From the NCBI GenBank assembly GCA_016208205.1, contig JACQYP010000084.1, positions 1-10,792 of the forward strand: a stretch of 10,792 nt of DNA, written 5' to 3'. Shown piece after piece: positions 1-6,339 of the stretch (position 1 is the first letter of the stretch; each line of letters opens with the position of its first letter). Under the pieces are notes generated by a model that was not told the origin of the DNA, did not search any database, and saw only the letters and a list, made by a program, of their open reading frames with translations. The position numbers and the translations under genes are program-made. The DNA comes from Candidatus Desantisiibacteriota bacterium. Lineage in GTDB: Bacteria; UBA9089; CG2-30-40-21.

Positions 1-62
1 TGAGTTATCAGCATTCAAAGATACTTTCTGAAATCCATATAATTCGTGTTCCCTGAAGCTAT

Positions 63-90
63 AAAAAGGGGCAGATTCAGTATCCGCCCC
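63..90 (-). terminator. Intrinsic terminator after ilvC
   Basis: Read on the minus strand, bases 90-82 and 76-68 form a 9-bp stem (GGGGCGGAT with ATCTGCCCC, one G-T wobble) around a 5-base loop. A run of five T follows directly (67-63). The hairpin starts 23 bases past the ilvC stop codon. Stem, loop and T-run are all directly visible. It probably ends the ilvBNC transcript. The stem is strong on the minus strand, and there is no matching T-run for the plus strand. Confidence 0.8.
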
Positions 91-112
91 CCATGTAACT
101 CGATTACCTTAC

Positions 113-1111
113 CTATTTCCCTTCTTTCAACCAACCCATCATATCCCTCAAGTCTTTTCCAACATCCTCAATCAAATGTTCAGAATCATTTCTCATGAGA
201 GCATTAAGGACCGGTCGATTTGCCTGATTTTCAAGTATCCATTCCTTAGCAAACTCACCGGTCTGGATGTCTGACAGGATTTCCTGCATTGTTTCCCTTG
301 TTCCATCATTGATGATCCATCTTCCGCGGGTAACATCACCATACTTAGCCGTATCGCTTATTGCCTGTCTCATGCCAGTGATACCTTTCTCATAGACAAG
401 GTCTACTATCAATTTTAACTCATGGCAGCACTCAAAATAAGCTATCTCCGGCTGATACCCTGCATCTACCAGGGTGTCAAAACCTGCCCTGATCAACTCT
501 GTAACGCCACCACACAAGACAACCTGCTCACCAAAGAGATCGGTTTCTGTTTCCTCTTCAAAGGTTGTTTCAATGATACCGGCTCTGGTACCGCCAACCC
601 CTTTGCCATATGCCAGGGCAAGATCCATTGCATTACCAGATGCATCCTGATGCACAGCCACAACACATGGAACACCGCCACCCTCAGTATAAACCCGTCT
701 GACAAGCTTACCAGGCCCCTTGGGAGCAATCATGACCACATCAACATCAGGCGGGGGAACAATCTGTCCAAAATGGATATTGAATCCATGTGAAAAACCA
801 AGCACCTTGCCTGCCTTCAGGTTTGGTTTTATAGCTGCCTCATAAACCTTTTGCTGTGTCTGATCCGGTACCAGCATCTGGATATAATCAGCCTGTGCAG
901 CTGCCTCTTGTGCAGAAACAGGGTTAAAACCATCCTGTTTTGCCATTGCATAATTTGGTGTGCCCTCTAACTCTGCAATAATAACATCACACCCGCTATC
1001 CCTTAAATTTTGTGCCTGAGCATGCCCCTGAGCACCATAGCCAATAATGGCTATTTTCTTACCCTTCAACAGGGTAAGATCCGCATCCCCTTCATAATAA
1101 ATCGTTGCCAT
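113..1111 (-). CDS. ilvC: Ketol-acid reductoisomerase (class I, short form)
   Basis: IlvC isomerises and reduces acetolactate (or acetohydroxybutyrate) to the dihydroxy acid, the second step of valine, leucine and isoleucine synthesis in the cytoplasm. The 332-residue length is normal for class I. The N-terminal Rossmann domain has the dinucleotide motif GYGAQGHAQ (24-32) and the catalytic His108 in FSHGFN. The C-terminal knotted domain carries the metal ligands Asp191, Glu195, Glu227 and Glu231, and Ser252. The ATG start is preceded by GGAGG at a good distance. It is the last gene of the ilvBNC operon, 154 bases after ilvN. An oddity is the loop after the second beta strand, which reads AELEGTPNY (46-54) instead of the usual basic, serine-rich NADPH loop (family knowledge). 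This suggests use of NADH (inference). Confidence 0.97.
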   Translation of the reverse strand: MATIYYEGDADLTLLKGKKIAIIGYGAQGHAQAQNLRDSGCDVIIAELEGTPNYAMAKQDGFNPVSAQEAAAQADYIQMLVPDQTQQKVYEAAIKPNLKAGKVLGFSHGFNIHFGQIVPPPDVDVVMIAPKGPGKLVRRVYTEGGGVPCVVAVHQDASGNAMDLALAYGKGVGGTRAGIIETTFEEETETDLFGEQVVLCGGVTELIRAGFDTLVDAGYQPEIAYFECCHELKLIVDLVYEKGITGMRQAISDTAKYGDVTRGRWIINDGTRETMQEILSDIQTGEFAKEWILENQANRPVLNALMRNDSEHLIEDVGKDLRDMMGWLKEGK

Positions 1112-1137
1112 CTCTCGAACCTCCTTGAAATTATTTT

Positions 1138-1166
1138 ATAAGCCTGATAGGTTTTATAAGGCTTAT
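1138..1166. repeat. Hairpin upstream of ilvC
   Basis: ATAAGCCT (1138-1145) and AGGCTTAT (1159-1166) are perfect inverted arms of 8 bp around a 13-base loop. The hairpin lies in the ilvN-ilvC spacer, about 27 bases upstream of the ilvC start. It has no T-run on the minus strand that would make it a clear terminator. It may stabilise or process the operon mRNA, or it may be a chance or repeat-derived palindrome. Confidence 0.45.
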
Positions 1167-1199
1167 TGGTATTATAGCATAACTATTCGTAACTACTCA

Positions 1200-1262
1200 G
1201 GTGGATAGGCTGTAGACTATCAGCCTACTAACAGCCTACCGCCTATCTACCTTCAGCCTTCC
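1200..1262. repeat. Degenerate AGGCTG/CAGCCT repeat block
   Basis: The ilvN-ilvC spacer is built from variations of one word. TAGGCTGT (1206-1213) is followed by three CAGCCT words in the reverse sense, and GATAGGC is matched by GCCTATC. The words can fold on each other, for example TAGGCTGT with ACAGCCTA. This is the same style of low-complexity filler seen in other spacers of the window with different words. No function is evident. Confidence 0.45.
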
Positions 1263-1265
1263 TTC

Positions 1266-1745
1266 CTACTTCTCCCCCCTTACCACAGCCACCTTGCCTG
1301 TCCGTACCAATTCCTTTATACCAAATGGCTTAAGCATCTCAGTAATCCCATTTATCTTGCCTTCATCGCCGGTTATCTCCACAGTCATTGTTTTTGGGGA
1401 AACATCAATAATCTTGCCACGGAATATCTCTACTATCTCCAGCACCCTTGCCCTTTGTCCCTCATCAGAGGCAATCTTAATCAAAACCAGCTCTCTTTCG
1501 ACATGCTCCTCTTTGGTTACATCCATAACCTTAATTACATCAATAAGTTTATTGAGTTGCTTTTCTATTTGTTCAATAATTCTGTTATCGCCATTGGTAA
1601 CAATAGTCATCCTGGATATTGTCGGGTCATCTGTCTCACCGACGCACAAGCTATCAATGTTATATCCTCTGCCGGAGAATAAACCTGCTACCCGTGCCAG
1701 TACCCCAAACCTATTTTCAACCAATACAGATATTGTGTGTCTCAT
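1266..1745 (-). CDS. ilvN: Acetolactate synthase small (regulatory) subunit
   Basis: This is the regulatory subunit that binds IlvB, raises its activity and usually confers valine feedback inhibition. At 159 residues it has the normal length of the short IlvN/IlvH form. The N-terminal ACT domain (about 2-75) is clear, with [20 protein letters not shown] and then YNIDSLCVG, including Gly14 and Asn29. Those two positions match ones where changes make the E. coli IlvH enzyme valine-resistant (family knowledge), so feedback control is probably kept (inference). The second half (about 80-159) is the usual C-terminal ACT-like domain. The ATG start is preceded by AGGAGG (minus strand, 1755-1750). 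It follows ilvB by 90 bases and precedes ilvC in the same operon. The symbol ilvH would be equally acceptable. Confidence 0.95.
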   Translation of the reverse strand: MRHTISVLVENRFGVLARVAGLFSGRGYNIDSLCVGETDDPTISRMTIVTNGDNRIIEQIEKQLNKLIDVIKVMDVTKEEHVERELVLIKIASDEGQRARVLEIVEIFRGKIIDVSPKTMTVEITGDEGKINGITEMLKPFGIKELVRTGKVAVVRGEK

Positions 1746-1756
1746 TATGCCTCCTA

Positions 1757-1828
1757 AATCGGTTATCAGTCTTAACGCTCAAAACAAACTCCCTTTTTTA
1801 CCGATTACCTGATAACTGATGACCGATT
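1757..1828. repeat. Inverted repeat in the ilvB-ilvN spacer
   Basis: AATCGGTTATCAGT (1757-1770) and ACTGATGACCGATT (1815-1828) are inverted with 13 of 14 positions matching. CGATTACC also occurs twice in direct orientation (1801-1808 and 1824-1831). The block fills most of the 90-base gap between two genes that are often closely spaced. On the minus strand the ilvN Shine-Dalgarno lies just beyond it. It is probably an inserted or expanded repeat. A role in setting IlvB to IlvN ratio is possible but unsupported. Confidence 0.5.
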
Positions 1829-1835
1829 ACCATTC

Positions 1836-3509
1836 TTACGCCATTCCCTCAAGCATCTGTGTTAATGATGCCCCTGCCGGCACCATTGGAAACACATTTT
1901 CTTCCTCTTCCACCCAGAAATCAAGCACCACCGGCTTTTTAGAGCTTATCGCCCTTTTCAATGCTGGAACAACCTCTTCCTCTGTTTCAACCCGAATCCC
2001 TTCTGCACCATAAGCCTCCGCAACCTTAACAAAATCAGGTTGAACAGCCATGGATGTATGGGAATATCTTTTATTAAAGAAAAGCTCCTGCCATTGTCTG
2101 ACCATACCCAGATTATGGTTATTCAATATCGCTACATTGACCGGTAAATTATACTGAATCGCAGTTGCCAGCTCCTGAATATTCATCTGAAAGCTGCCAT
2201 CCCCGGCAATATCAAAAACAACCATATCCGGATTAGCCACCTGAGCACCAATCGCTGCCGGAAATCCATACCCCATGGTTCCTAACCCCCCGGAGGATAG
2301 AAAACTTTTCGGGTAATCAAACTTATAATACTGAGCTGCCCACATCTGATTTTGTCCAACCTCTGTAGTGATAATCGCATTTCCAGATGTAACCTCATAT
2401 ATCTTTTCTATTACAAACTGTGGTTTTAACCTTCCGCCTTTTTTATATCCAAGGGGATAATCGCATTTCCATTGCTGGATCTGCTTTATCCAATCATCAA
2501 TCTTTGGAGCAACCACCTCTTTATTTATCTGCTGCAGGATATGTCTGGCATCCCCAACAATAGGGATGTGAACAGGAACATTTTTACTGATAGATGACGG
2601 GTCAATATCAATATGAATAACCGTGGCTGCCGGAGCAAACTCATCTATCTTTCCAGTCACCCTGTCATCGAACCTGGCACCAATAGCAATAACCAGGTCA
2701 GCATTGCTAATGGCATAATTTGCATACTTTGTTCCATGCATACCCAGCATCCCAAGAAACAATGGATGTGTCCCAGGAAAACCGCCAAGTCCCAGCAGGG
2801 TAGATGTTACAGGGATACCGGTAATATCTACAAACTTTTGAAGCTCTTCAGCAGCCCCGGATGACATTATCCCGCCTCCGGAATAGATAACAGGCTTTTT
2901 GCTGGAAGCAATAGCACTAACTGCCTTTTTTATCTGCATCGGATGTCCCAGACAGGTTGGATTATAGCTTCGAATATCCACTTTTTGAGAATATTTAGGG
3001 TTAGTCATGGTTGCGGTACTTATATCCTTGGGTATATCTATAAGTACAGGACCTGGTCTACCTGTATTAGCAATCCAGAAAGCCTCTTTAACCACCCTTG
3101 CGATATCAGCAACATTCTTAAGCAAATAACTATGCTTGACAATTGGTCGGGTAATACCAATAATATCTGCCTCTTGAAAGGCATCATTTCCAATCATTGT
3201 TGTCGGCACCTGTCCGGTAATAACAACCATGGGTATAGAATCCATATAAGCTGTAGCAATGCCTGTAATCAGATTCGTTGCCCCAGGGCCAGAGGTAGCC
3301 ATACATACCCCAACCTTATTTGTAGAACGACTGTACCCATCAGCAGCATGAGCCGCCCCCTGTTCATGCCTAACCAATATAAAATTTATCTTGGCATCAT
3401 ACAGGACATCGAAGATAGGTAATAATACCCCTCCAGGATACCCAAAGATAGTATCTGCCCCTTCCTTTATTAAAGCCTCAATTAATATTTGTGCACCTGT
3501 ATATTTCAA
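1836..3509 (-). CDS. ilvB: Acetolactate synthase large (catalytic) subunit
   Basis: IlvB is a thiamine-diphosphate enzyme that condenses two pyruvates to acetolactate, or pyruvate with 2-oxobutyrate to acetohydroxybutyrate. This is the first common step of branched-chain amino acid synthesis. At 557 residues it is full length. The N-terminal pyrimidine-binding domain has the catalytic Glu49 in [13 protein letters not shown]. The central FAD-type domain includes [11 protein letters not shown]. The C-terminal domain has the ThDP motif GDG (436-438) ending at Asn463-Asn464. The start codon is TTG (3509-3507). It is supported by a strong AGGAGG six bases upstream and by family-typical sequence from the first residues, while the next in-frame Met is about 70 codons on. 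It is the first gene of ilvBNC. The IlvN partner directly downstream argues for the biosynthetic rather than catabolic enzyme. Confidence 0.97.
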   Translation of the reverse strand: MKYTGAQILIEALIKEGADTIFGYPGGVLLPIFDVLYDAKINFILVRHEQGAAHAADGYSRSTNKVGVCMATSGPGATNLITGIATAYMDSIPMVVITGQVPTTMIGNDAFQEADIIGITRPIVKHSYLLKNVADIARVVKEAFWIANTGRPGPVLIDIPKDISTATMTNPKYSQKVDIRSYNPTCLGHPMQIKKAVSAIASSKKPVIYSGGGIMSSGAAEELQKFVDITGIPVTSTLLGLGGFPGTHPLFLGMLGMHGTKYANYAISNADLVIAIGARFDDRVTGKIDEFAPAATVIHIDIDPSSISKNVPVHIPIVGDARHILQQINKEVVAPKIDDWIKQIQQWKCDYPLGYKKGGRLKPQFVIEKIYEVTSGNAIITTEVGQNQMWAAQYYKFDYPKSFLSSGGLGTMGYGFPAAIGAQVANPDMVVFDIAGDGSFQMNIQELATAIQYNLPVNVAILNNHNLGMVRQWQELFFNKRYSHTSMAVQPDFVKVAEAYGAEGIRVETEEEVVPALKRAISSKKPVVLDFWVEEEENVFPMVPAGASLTQMLEGMA

Positions 3510-3547
3510 GAGAAACCTCCTGTAATTAATTATTCTATATTAGCATT

Positions 3548-3577
3548 ATGATACCATATTATCCAGCCTTGTGTCAA
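3548..3577 (-). promoter_or_regulatory. Promoter of the ilvBNC operon
   Basis: On the minus strand a perfect -35 TTGACA (3577-3572) is followed after 18 bases by TATCAT (3553-3548), one mismatch from TATAAT. The start codon of ilvB lies 38 bases past the -10, leaving a short leader with AGGAGG. No T-box, leader peptide with Val/Leu/Ile codons or other attenuator is visible in the leader. Confidence 0.65.
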
Positions 3578-3670
3578 CTACAATCTTTATTTTCAGCACA
3601 AATTTTCAGCAATTCTCATTATGGCAGGAATTGAGTAAAGAAGGAGAAAGGGGGAAGGTGTTTTTGGAAT

Positions 3671-3692
3671 GCGGCAGCTTACTTGCTGCCGC
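3671..3692. repeat. TTACTT-loop hairpin, copy 1
   Basis: GCGGCAGC (3671-3678), loop TTACTT, GCTGCCGC (3685-3692). It is an 8-bp perfect stem preceded by TTGGAAT and followed by TTTT. Two more copies in the same spacer keep the loop and the flanks but carry different, still paired stem bases. On the plus strand the trailing Ts make it resemble a terminator, but no gene on that strand lies upstream. Confidence 0.75.
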
Positions 3693-3708
3693 TTTTAACT
3701 AAGGCACA

Positions 3709-3726
3709 GTAGACGAAGCGTCTCGG
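3709..3726. repeat. GTAG palindromic element, eroded copy A
   Basis: GTAGACGAAGCGTCTCGG matches the left arm and loop of the element at 8692-8720 almost exactly, but the right arm is lost after CG. It is directly preceded by AAGGCACAG, the same word that flanks the in-gene element at 9069-9095. It is therefore a decayed member of the GTAG palindrome family. Confidence 0.5.
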
Positions 3727-3764
3727 TAACCGTTCACGGTTTACAGTTATTGGTTTACGGTTAC
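3725..3764. repeat. Degenerate GGTTTACGGTTAC repeat block
   Basis: This stretch repeats the words GGTAACCG, GTTCACGGTTTACAG and GGTTTACGGTTAC with small changes. The complement of these words recurs at 8239-8272 (TAACCGTAAACCGTGAACC), next to the end of the hdrA fragment. It is low-complexity, self-complementary spacer DNA with no visible gene or regulator site. Confidence 0.5.
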
Positions 3765-3780
3765 AAAATTTATTTGGAGT

Positions 3781-3802
3781 GCGGTAGCTTACTTGCTACC
3801 GC
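3781..3802. repeat. TTACTT-loop hairpin, copy 2
   Basis: GCGGTAGC (3781-3788), loop TTACTT, GCTACCGC (3795-3802), flanked by TTGGAGT and TTTT as in copy 1. Compared with copy 1, a C in the left arm became T and the paired G became A, so the stem is still perfect. Confidence 0.75.
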
Positions 3803-3844
3803 TTTTGTATAGCGTCTCAACAATATACATACAAATCATCTCTT

Positions 3845-3872
3845 GGTAGTCGCAGGCTTTAGCCTGCGTCCA
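3845..3872. repeat. GTAG palindromic element, copy B
   Basis: GGTAGT is followed by CGCAGGCT (3851-3858), a TT loop and AGCCTGCG (3861-3868), an 8-bp perfect stem. The right end, TCCATAC, only weakly mirrors the left terminus. Its first ten bases, GGTAGTCGCA, are shared with the element at 4007-4026. Confidence 0.6.
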
Positions 3873-3896
3873 TACGCTATCTAATCGAACGAAAAA

Positions 3897-3918
3897 GCGA
3901 AAGCAAGTAAGCTTTCGC
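3897..3918. repeat. TTACTT-loop hairpin, copy 3 (inverted)
   Basis: Read on the minus strand, TGGAGT is followed by GCGAAAGC, loop TTACTT and GCTTTCGC, then TTTTT. It is the same element as copies 1 and 2 in opposite orientation. Two stem pairs differ from copy 1, and both sides changed so that the stem is still perfect. Confidence 0.75.
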
Positions 3919-3975
3919 ACTCCATATCACCTGTTATTATTTCCCAACATCGAGTGATACCCAATAAAAAAGTTC

Positions 3976-4003
3976 TTGACAATGGGCTTTTCTATGATAA
4001 ACT
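3976..4003 (+). promoter_or_regulatory. Possible promoter of the PAP2 phosphatase gene
   Basis: TTGACA (3976-3981) is a perfect -35. With a 16-base spacer the -10 would be TAAACT (3998-4003), which matches only moderately. TATGAT nearby (3993-3998) fits TATAAT better but at a spacing of 11 bases. A palindromic element begins just after the -10 and may have been inserted into the leader, so the original promoter layout may have changed. Confidence 0.45.
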
Positions 4004-4006
4004 ATC

Positions 4007-4026
4007 GGTAGTCGCAAGCGGCTACC
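4007..4026. repeat. GTAG palindromic element, copy C, in the leader of the PAP2 gene
   Basis: GGTAGTCGC (4007-4015), AA, GCGGCTACC (4018-4026): a palindrome complete from GGTAG to CTACC with one T-G wobble. It is bracketed by ATAAACTAT (3997-4005) and ATAAATTAT (4027-4035), a 9-bp direct repeat with one mismatch, as expected for an old target-site duplication. It sits between the putative -10 and the start codon, so it would form a hairpin at the 5' end of the mRNA. Confidence 0.65.
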
Positions 4027-4050
4027 ATAAATTATATGAGAAGATAGAAA

Positions 4051-4821
4051 ATGCCAAGGATTGTTTTCTTATTATTAGCACTATTAGCACCAGGTTATGC
4101 ACAATGTGATAATCTAAACATAGATTACTGGAAAGAATATGCCTCTGATACAAAAGCATGTCTCCTTTCACCCTCACACTGGGATAGTTCAGATTGGATG
4201 AAAGCCTCCCTTGTTACAGGTATAACAGCAGGATTATATGTATTTGATGAAGATATCCAAAAGTGGATACAGGAAAATCGCAGCAATACCTCTGACAAAA
4301 TCTCAAGATTTGTCAAGCCCTTTGGTGACGGCAGGTATACACTGCCGGCAATAGGTACGCTCTATCTCTATGGTTACTTCTCTGAAGATGAGAAGGCTCA
4401 AAAGACTGCCTTGTTGGGTTTAGAAAGCTTTGTAATTTCTAACATCTTTACTCAGACAATAAAATTTGCTGGACATAGACACAGTCCTAATACTGGAGAT
4501 CCATGCAATAGATGGGCAGGTTTTTCTACATCTAATTTATCATTTCCTTCAAATCATACATCTTCTGCATTCGCCATAGCCACAGTAATAGCCTCAGAAT
4601 ATAAAGATAAACCTCTTATCCCTTTAGCTTCTTATGGAATAGCTGCACTGACCGGATTATCAAGGATGAATGACAATTGCCATTGGGCATCTGATGTCTT
4701 TTTCGGTGCGAGTATCGGGTACTTTGCAGGGAAAACCATTGTCCGTTTGCATAGTGATAAAATCATCCTTCCAATAATAAATGGACAATATGCTGCTTTG
4801 TTAACCGTATATAATTTTTAA
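4051..4821 (+). CDS. Exported PAP2-family phosphatase
   Basis: This 256-residue protein belongs to the type 2 phosphatidic acid phosphatase superfamily, which hydrolyses lipid or other phosphomonoesters, often at the membrane. An N-terminal signal-like segment (about 4-17, FLLLALLAPGYA) suggests export. The active-site motifs are visible. Motif 1 is KFAGHRHSP (138-146), a variant in which the usual Arg-Pro is Ser-Pro. Motif 2 is PSNH (166-169), where PSGH is usual. Motif 3 is SR (204-205) with His211 and Asp215, so the nucleophile His211 is kept. Moderately hydrophobic stretches lie at about 53-65, 97-110, 119-135, 170-182, 188-203 and 216-230. The substrate cannot be told. It is transcribed away from ilvB and toward the hdr operon, which has its own promoter, so it is probably a single-gene unit. 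Confidence 0.85.
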   Translation: MPRIVFLLLALLAPGYAQCDNLNIDYWKEYASDTKACLLSPSHWDSSDWMKASLVTGITAGLYVFDEDIQKWIQENRSNTSDKISRFVKPFGDGRYTLPAIGTLYLYGYFSEDEKAQKTALLGLESFVISNIFTQTIKFAGHRHSPNTGDPCNRWAGFSTSNLSFPSNHTSSAFAIATVIASEYKDKPLIPLASYGIAALTGLSRMNDNCHWASDVFFGASIGYFAGKTIVRLHSDKIILPIINGQYAALLTVYNF

Positions 4822-4855
4822 GAAAGGCTTATTGAAAAATCGCAAAAAAAAATGT

Positions 4856-4885
4856 TTGACAAGATAGTAGATTATAGTATATACT
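4856..4885 (+). promoter_or_regulatory. Promoter of the hdr-flx operon
   Basis: A perfect TTGACA (4856-4861) is followed after 18 bases by TATACT (4880-4885), one mismatch from TATAAT. The 18-base spacer is the same as in the ilvBNC promoter. The leader runs about 60 bases to the hdrC start and carries GTGAGG before the ATG. The whole region is A/T-rich. I saw no clear operator palindrome. Confidence 0.65.
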
Positions 4886-4947
4886 TATTAGACAATCAGC
4901 ATAAAAGGTTGTGCTACGATTAAAATACTTAAAACTGTGAGGCAATA

Positions 4948-5502
4948 ATGAGAATTGTCCTGGGAAAGGAACAACTTGAATCTGAATTCAGAGAAAAGGT
5001 TGAGATATTAAGCAAACAAAAGATGCTATCTTGCTATCAATGCGGCAAATGCTCTGCCGGCTGTCCCATTGGCTATGAGATGGATCATCTCCCAAACAAG
5101 ATTATCCGCATGATTCAACTTGGGATGGACTCTGAGGTTATGAATGCTAAAACCCCGTGGCTTTGTGCCTCATGCCAGACATGTACCGCAAGATGTCCAA
5201 GAGAGATTGATGTGGCAAGGGTTATGGATGCAATAAGGATTATTGCCCAGGCTGAAAACAAGGCTGCTATCAGAGAAATACCAATATTTAATCAAATATT
5301 CTTAAAATCACTTGAGCTTACCGGCAGGGTTTATGAGGTGGGCGTTATCGGGGCATATAACTTCTTTAGCCTGAATCCGTTTAAGGATATTCCGCTTGGG
5401 ATAAAGATGTTTTTGAAGGGAAAGCTGAACTTGATGCCGCATTCAGCAGGGAATCTTAGTGGATTATTTAAGAGGATACGCGAAAAGGAGAAATATGTAT
5501 AA
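4948..5502 (+). CDS. hdrC: Heterodisulfide reductase subunit C-like iron-sulfur protein
   Basis: HdrC carries two [4Fe-4S] clusters and conducts electrons between HdrA and HdrB in the soluble Hdr complex. The protein has 184 residues, the usual HdrC size. Two classical cluster motifs are present: Cys29-32-35-39 (CYQCGKCSAGCP) and Cys73-76-79-83 (CASCQTCTARCP). The C-terminal third is a helical segment containing the family-typical IGAYNFFSLNPFKDIPLG. ATG is preceded by GTGAGG. It is the first gene of the operon, and its last 8 bases overlap the hdrB start, so the two are probably translationally coupled. In bacteria without coenzymes M and B the complex likely serves another disulfide partner such as DsrC or a membrane carrier (inference). 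Confidence 0.93.
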   Translation: MRIVLGKEQLESEFREKVEILSKQKMLSCYQCGKCSAGCPIGYEMDHLPNKIIRMIQLGMDSEVMNAKTPWLCASCQTCTARCPREIDVARVMDAIRIIAQAENKAAIREIPIFNQIFLKSLELTGRVYEVGVIGAYNFFSLNPFKDIPLGIKMFLKGKLNLMPHSAGNLSGLFKRIREKEKYV

Positions 5503-6337
5503 GGTTGCCTACTTCCCTGGTTGTTCATTAGATTCAACAGCAAAAGAATACGGTGTGTCAACCAAGCTTATCTGCAAGGATTTAGGGATTGAATTACTTG
5601 AAATCTCTAATTGGAGCTGTTGTGGTGCTACTACAGCTCATATCACCTCTGAATTACTGGCAACTGCCCTTCCTGTAAAGAGCTTGCTCCAGGCAGAAAA
5701 GCAAAATCTGCCTATTTGCTCACCATGTTCTGCCTGCTTCTCCCGACTTAAATTAGCAGACATTGATCTGAAAAAAGATGCGAAGCTAAGGATGGCCGTA
5801 GCAGGCGTTATTGGAGAGGAATATAAGGGCACGATAGAAATCTTACATCTCTGGCAGGTAATACAAAAATACGGCAATCTGAAGCCGAAAAAAGAGTTAA
5901 AGGGATTGAGGGTGGCTTCATATTATGGTTGTTTGCTCACCCGTCCACCAGAGGTTTGTAAGGATGAGCGGATAGAAGATCCTCAATTCTTAGATAATAT
6001 GATCAATTCTCTGGGCGGGGAATCTGTCCGGTGGAATTATAAGACCCAGTGTTGCGGGGCAGCGTTTTCATTAACAAAAACAGATATTGTTCACAGGCTT
6101 TCAGGAGAGATACTAAAGGATGCCAGGGAATCCGGTGCAGATTGCATTATGGTTGCCTGCCCACTCTGCCACTCTAATTTAGATGCTCGGCAGGCGGAGA
6201 TGAAGCTGGATTTCAGCATCCCTATTCTTTATTTTACGCAATTGATTGGATTGGGATTGGGTTATGGGTATGCAGAGTTAGGGTTGAATCGGCATTTTAT
6301 TCAGGCAAAAGGGTTGTTAATTTCAAGAGGATTATAA
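5495..6337 (+). CDS. hdrB: Heterodisulfide reductase subunit B-like, CCG-domain protein
   Basis: HdrB holds the disulfide-reducing site of Hdr complexes, with two noncubane [4Fe-4S] clusters bound by CCG domains. The first domain has Cys10, Cys42-Cys43 and Cys75/Cys78. The second has Cys146, Cys186-Cys187 and Cys222/Cys225, so both cluster sites look complete. The C-terminal YFTQLIGLGLG and ELGLNRHF segments are typical of the family. I start at the ATG at 5495 (280 residues, MYKVAYFPGC), not at an upstream in-frame ATG at 5459. The later start has AAGGAG in front and begins exactly where HdrB proteins begin. It overlaps hdrC by 8 bases and is followed by hdrA after 2 bases. The electron acceptor is unknown. 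Because the Cys set is intact, HdrB itself shows no sign of decay, in contrast to hdrA. Confidence 0.93.
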   Translation: MYKVAYFPGCSLDSTAKEYGVSTKLICKDLGIELLEISNWSCCGATTAHITSELLATALPVKSLLQAEKQNLPICSPCSACFSRLKLADIDLKKDAKLRMAVAGVIGEEYKGTIEILHLWQVIQKYGNLKPKKELKGLRVASYYGCLLTRPPEVCKDERIEDPQFLDNMINSLGGESVRWNYKTQCCGAAFSLTKTDIVHRLSGEILKDARESGADCIMVACPLCHSNLDARQAEMKLDFSIPILYFTQLIGLGLGYGYAELGLNRHFIQAKGLLISRGL

Positions 6338-6339
6338 TT

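Noticed and set aside
422..793. Plus-strand open frame of 123 codons
   Set aside because: It lies wholly antisense to the well-supported ilvC gene, has no recognisable domain and is a shadow frame.
1158..1168. Shared 10-11-mer AGGCTTATTG at 1159 and 4826
   Set aside because: Too short, in A/T-rich context, with no shared flanks; probably chance.
1294..1812. Plus-strand open frame of 172 codons opposite ilvN
   Set aside because: It is antisense to ilvN, of low-complexity Ser/Thr/Ile composition and without family features.
3510..3580. T-box or leader-peptide attenuator before ilvB
   Set aside because: The leader from the predicted promoter to the start codon is only about 38 bases, too short for either, and has no run of Val, Leu or Ile codons.
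3671..3918. CRISPR array
   Set aside because: The three repeats are palindromic, unevenly spaced and in both orientations, with no regular spacers.
5459..5494. Longer hdrB start at 5459
   Set aside because: It adds twelve residues not seen in the family and overlaps hdrC by 44 bases, while the ATG at 5495 has AAGGAG and begins at the conserved YFPGC.
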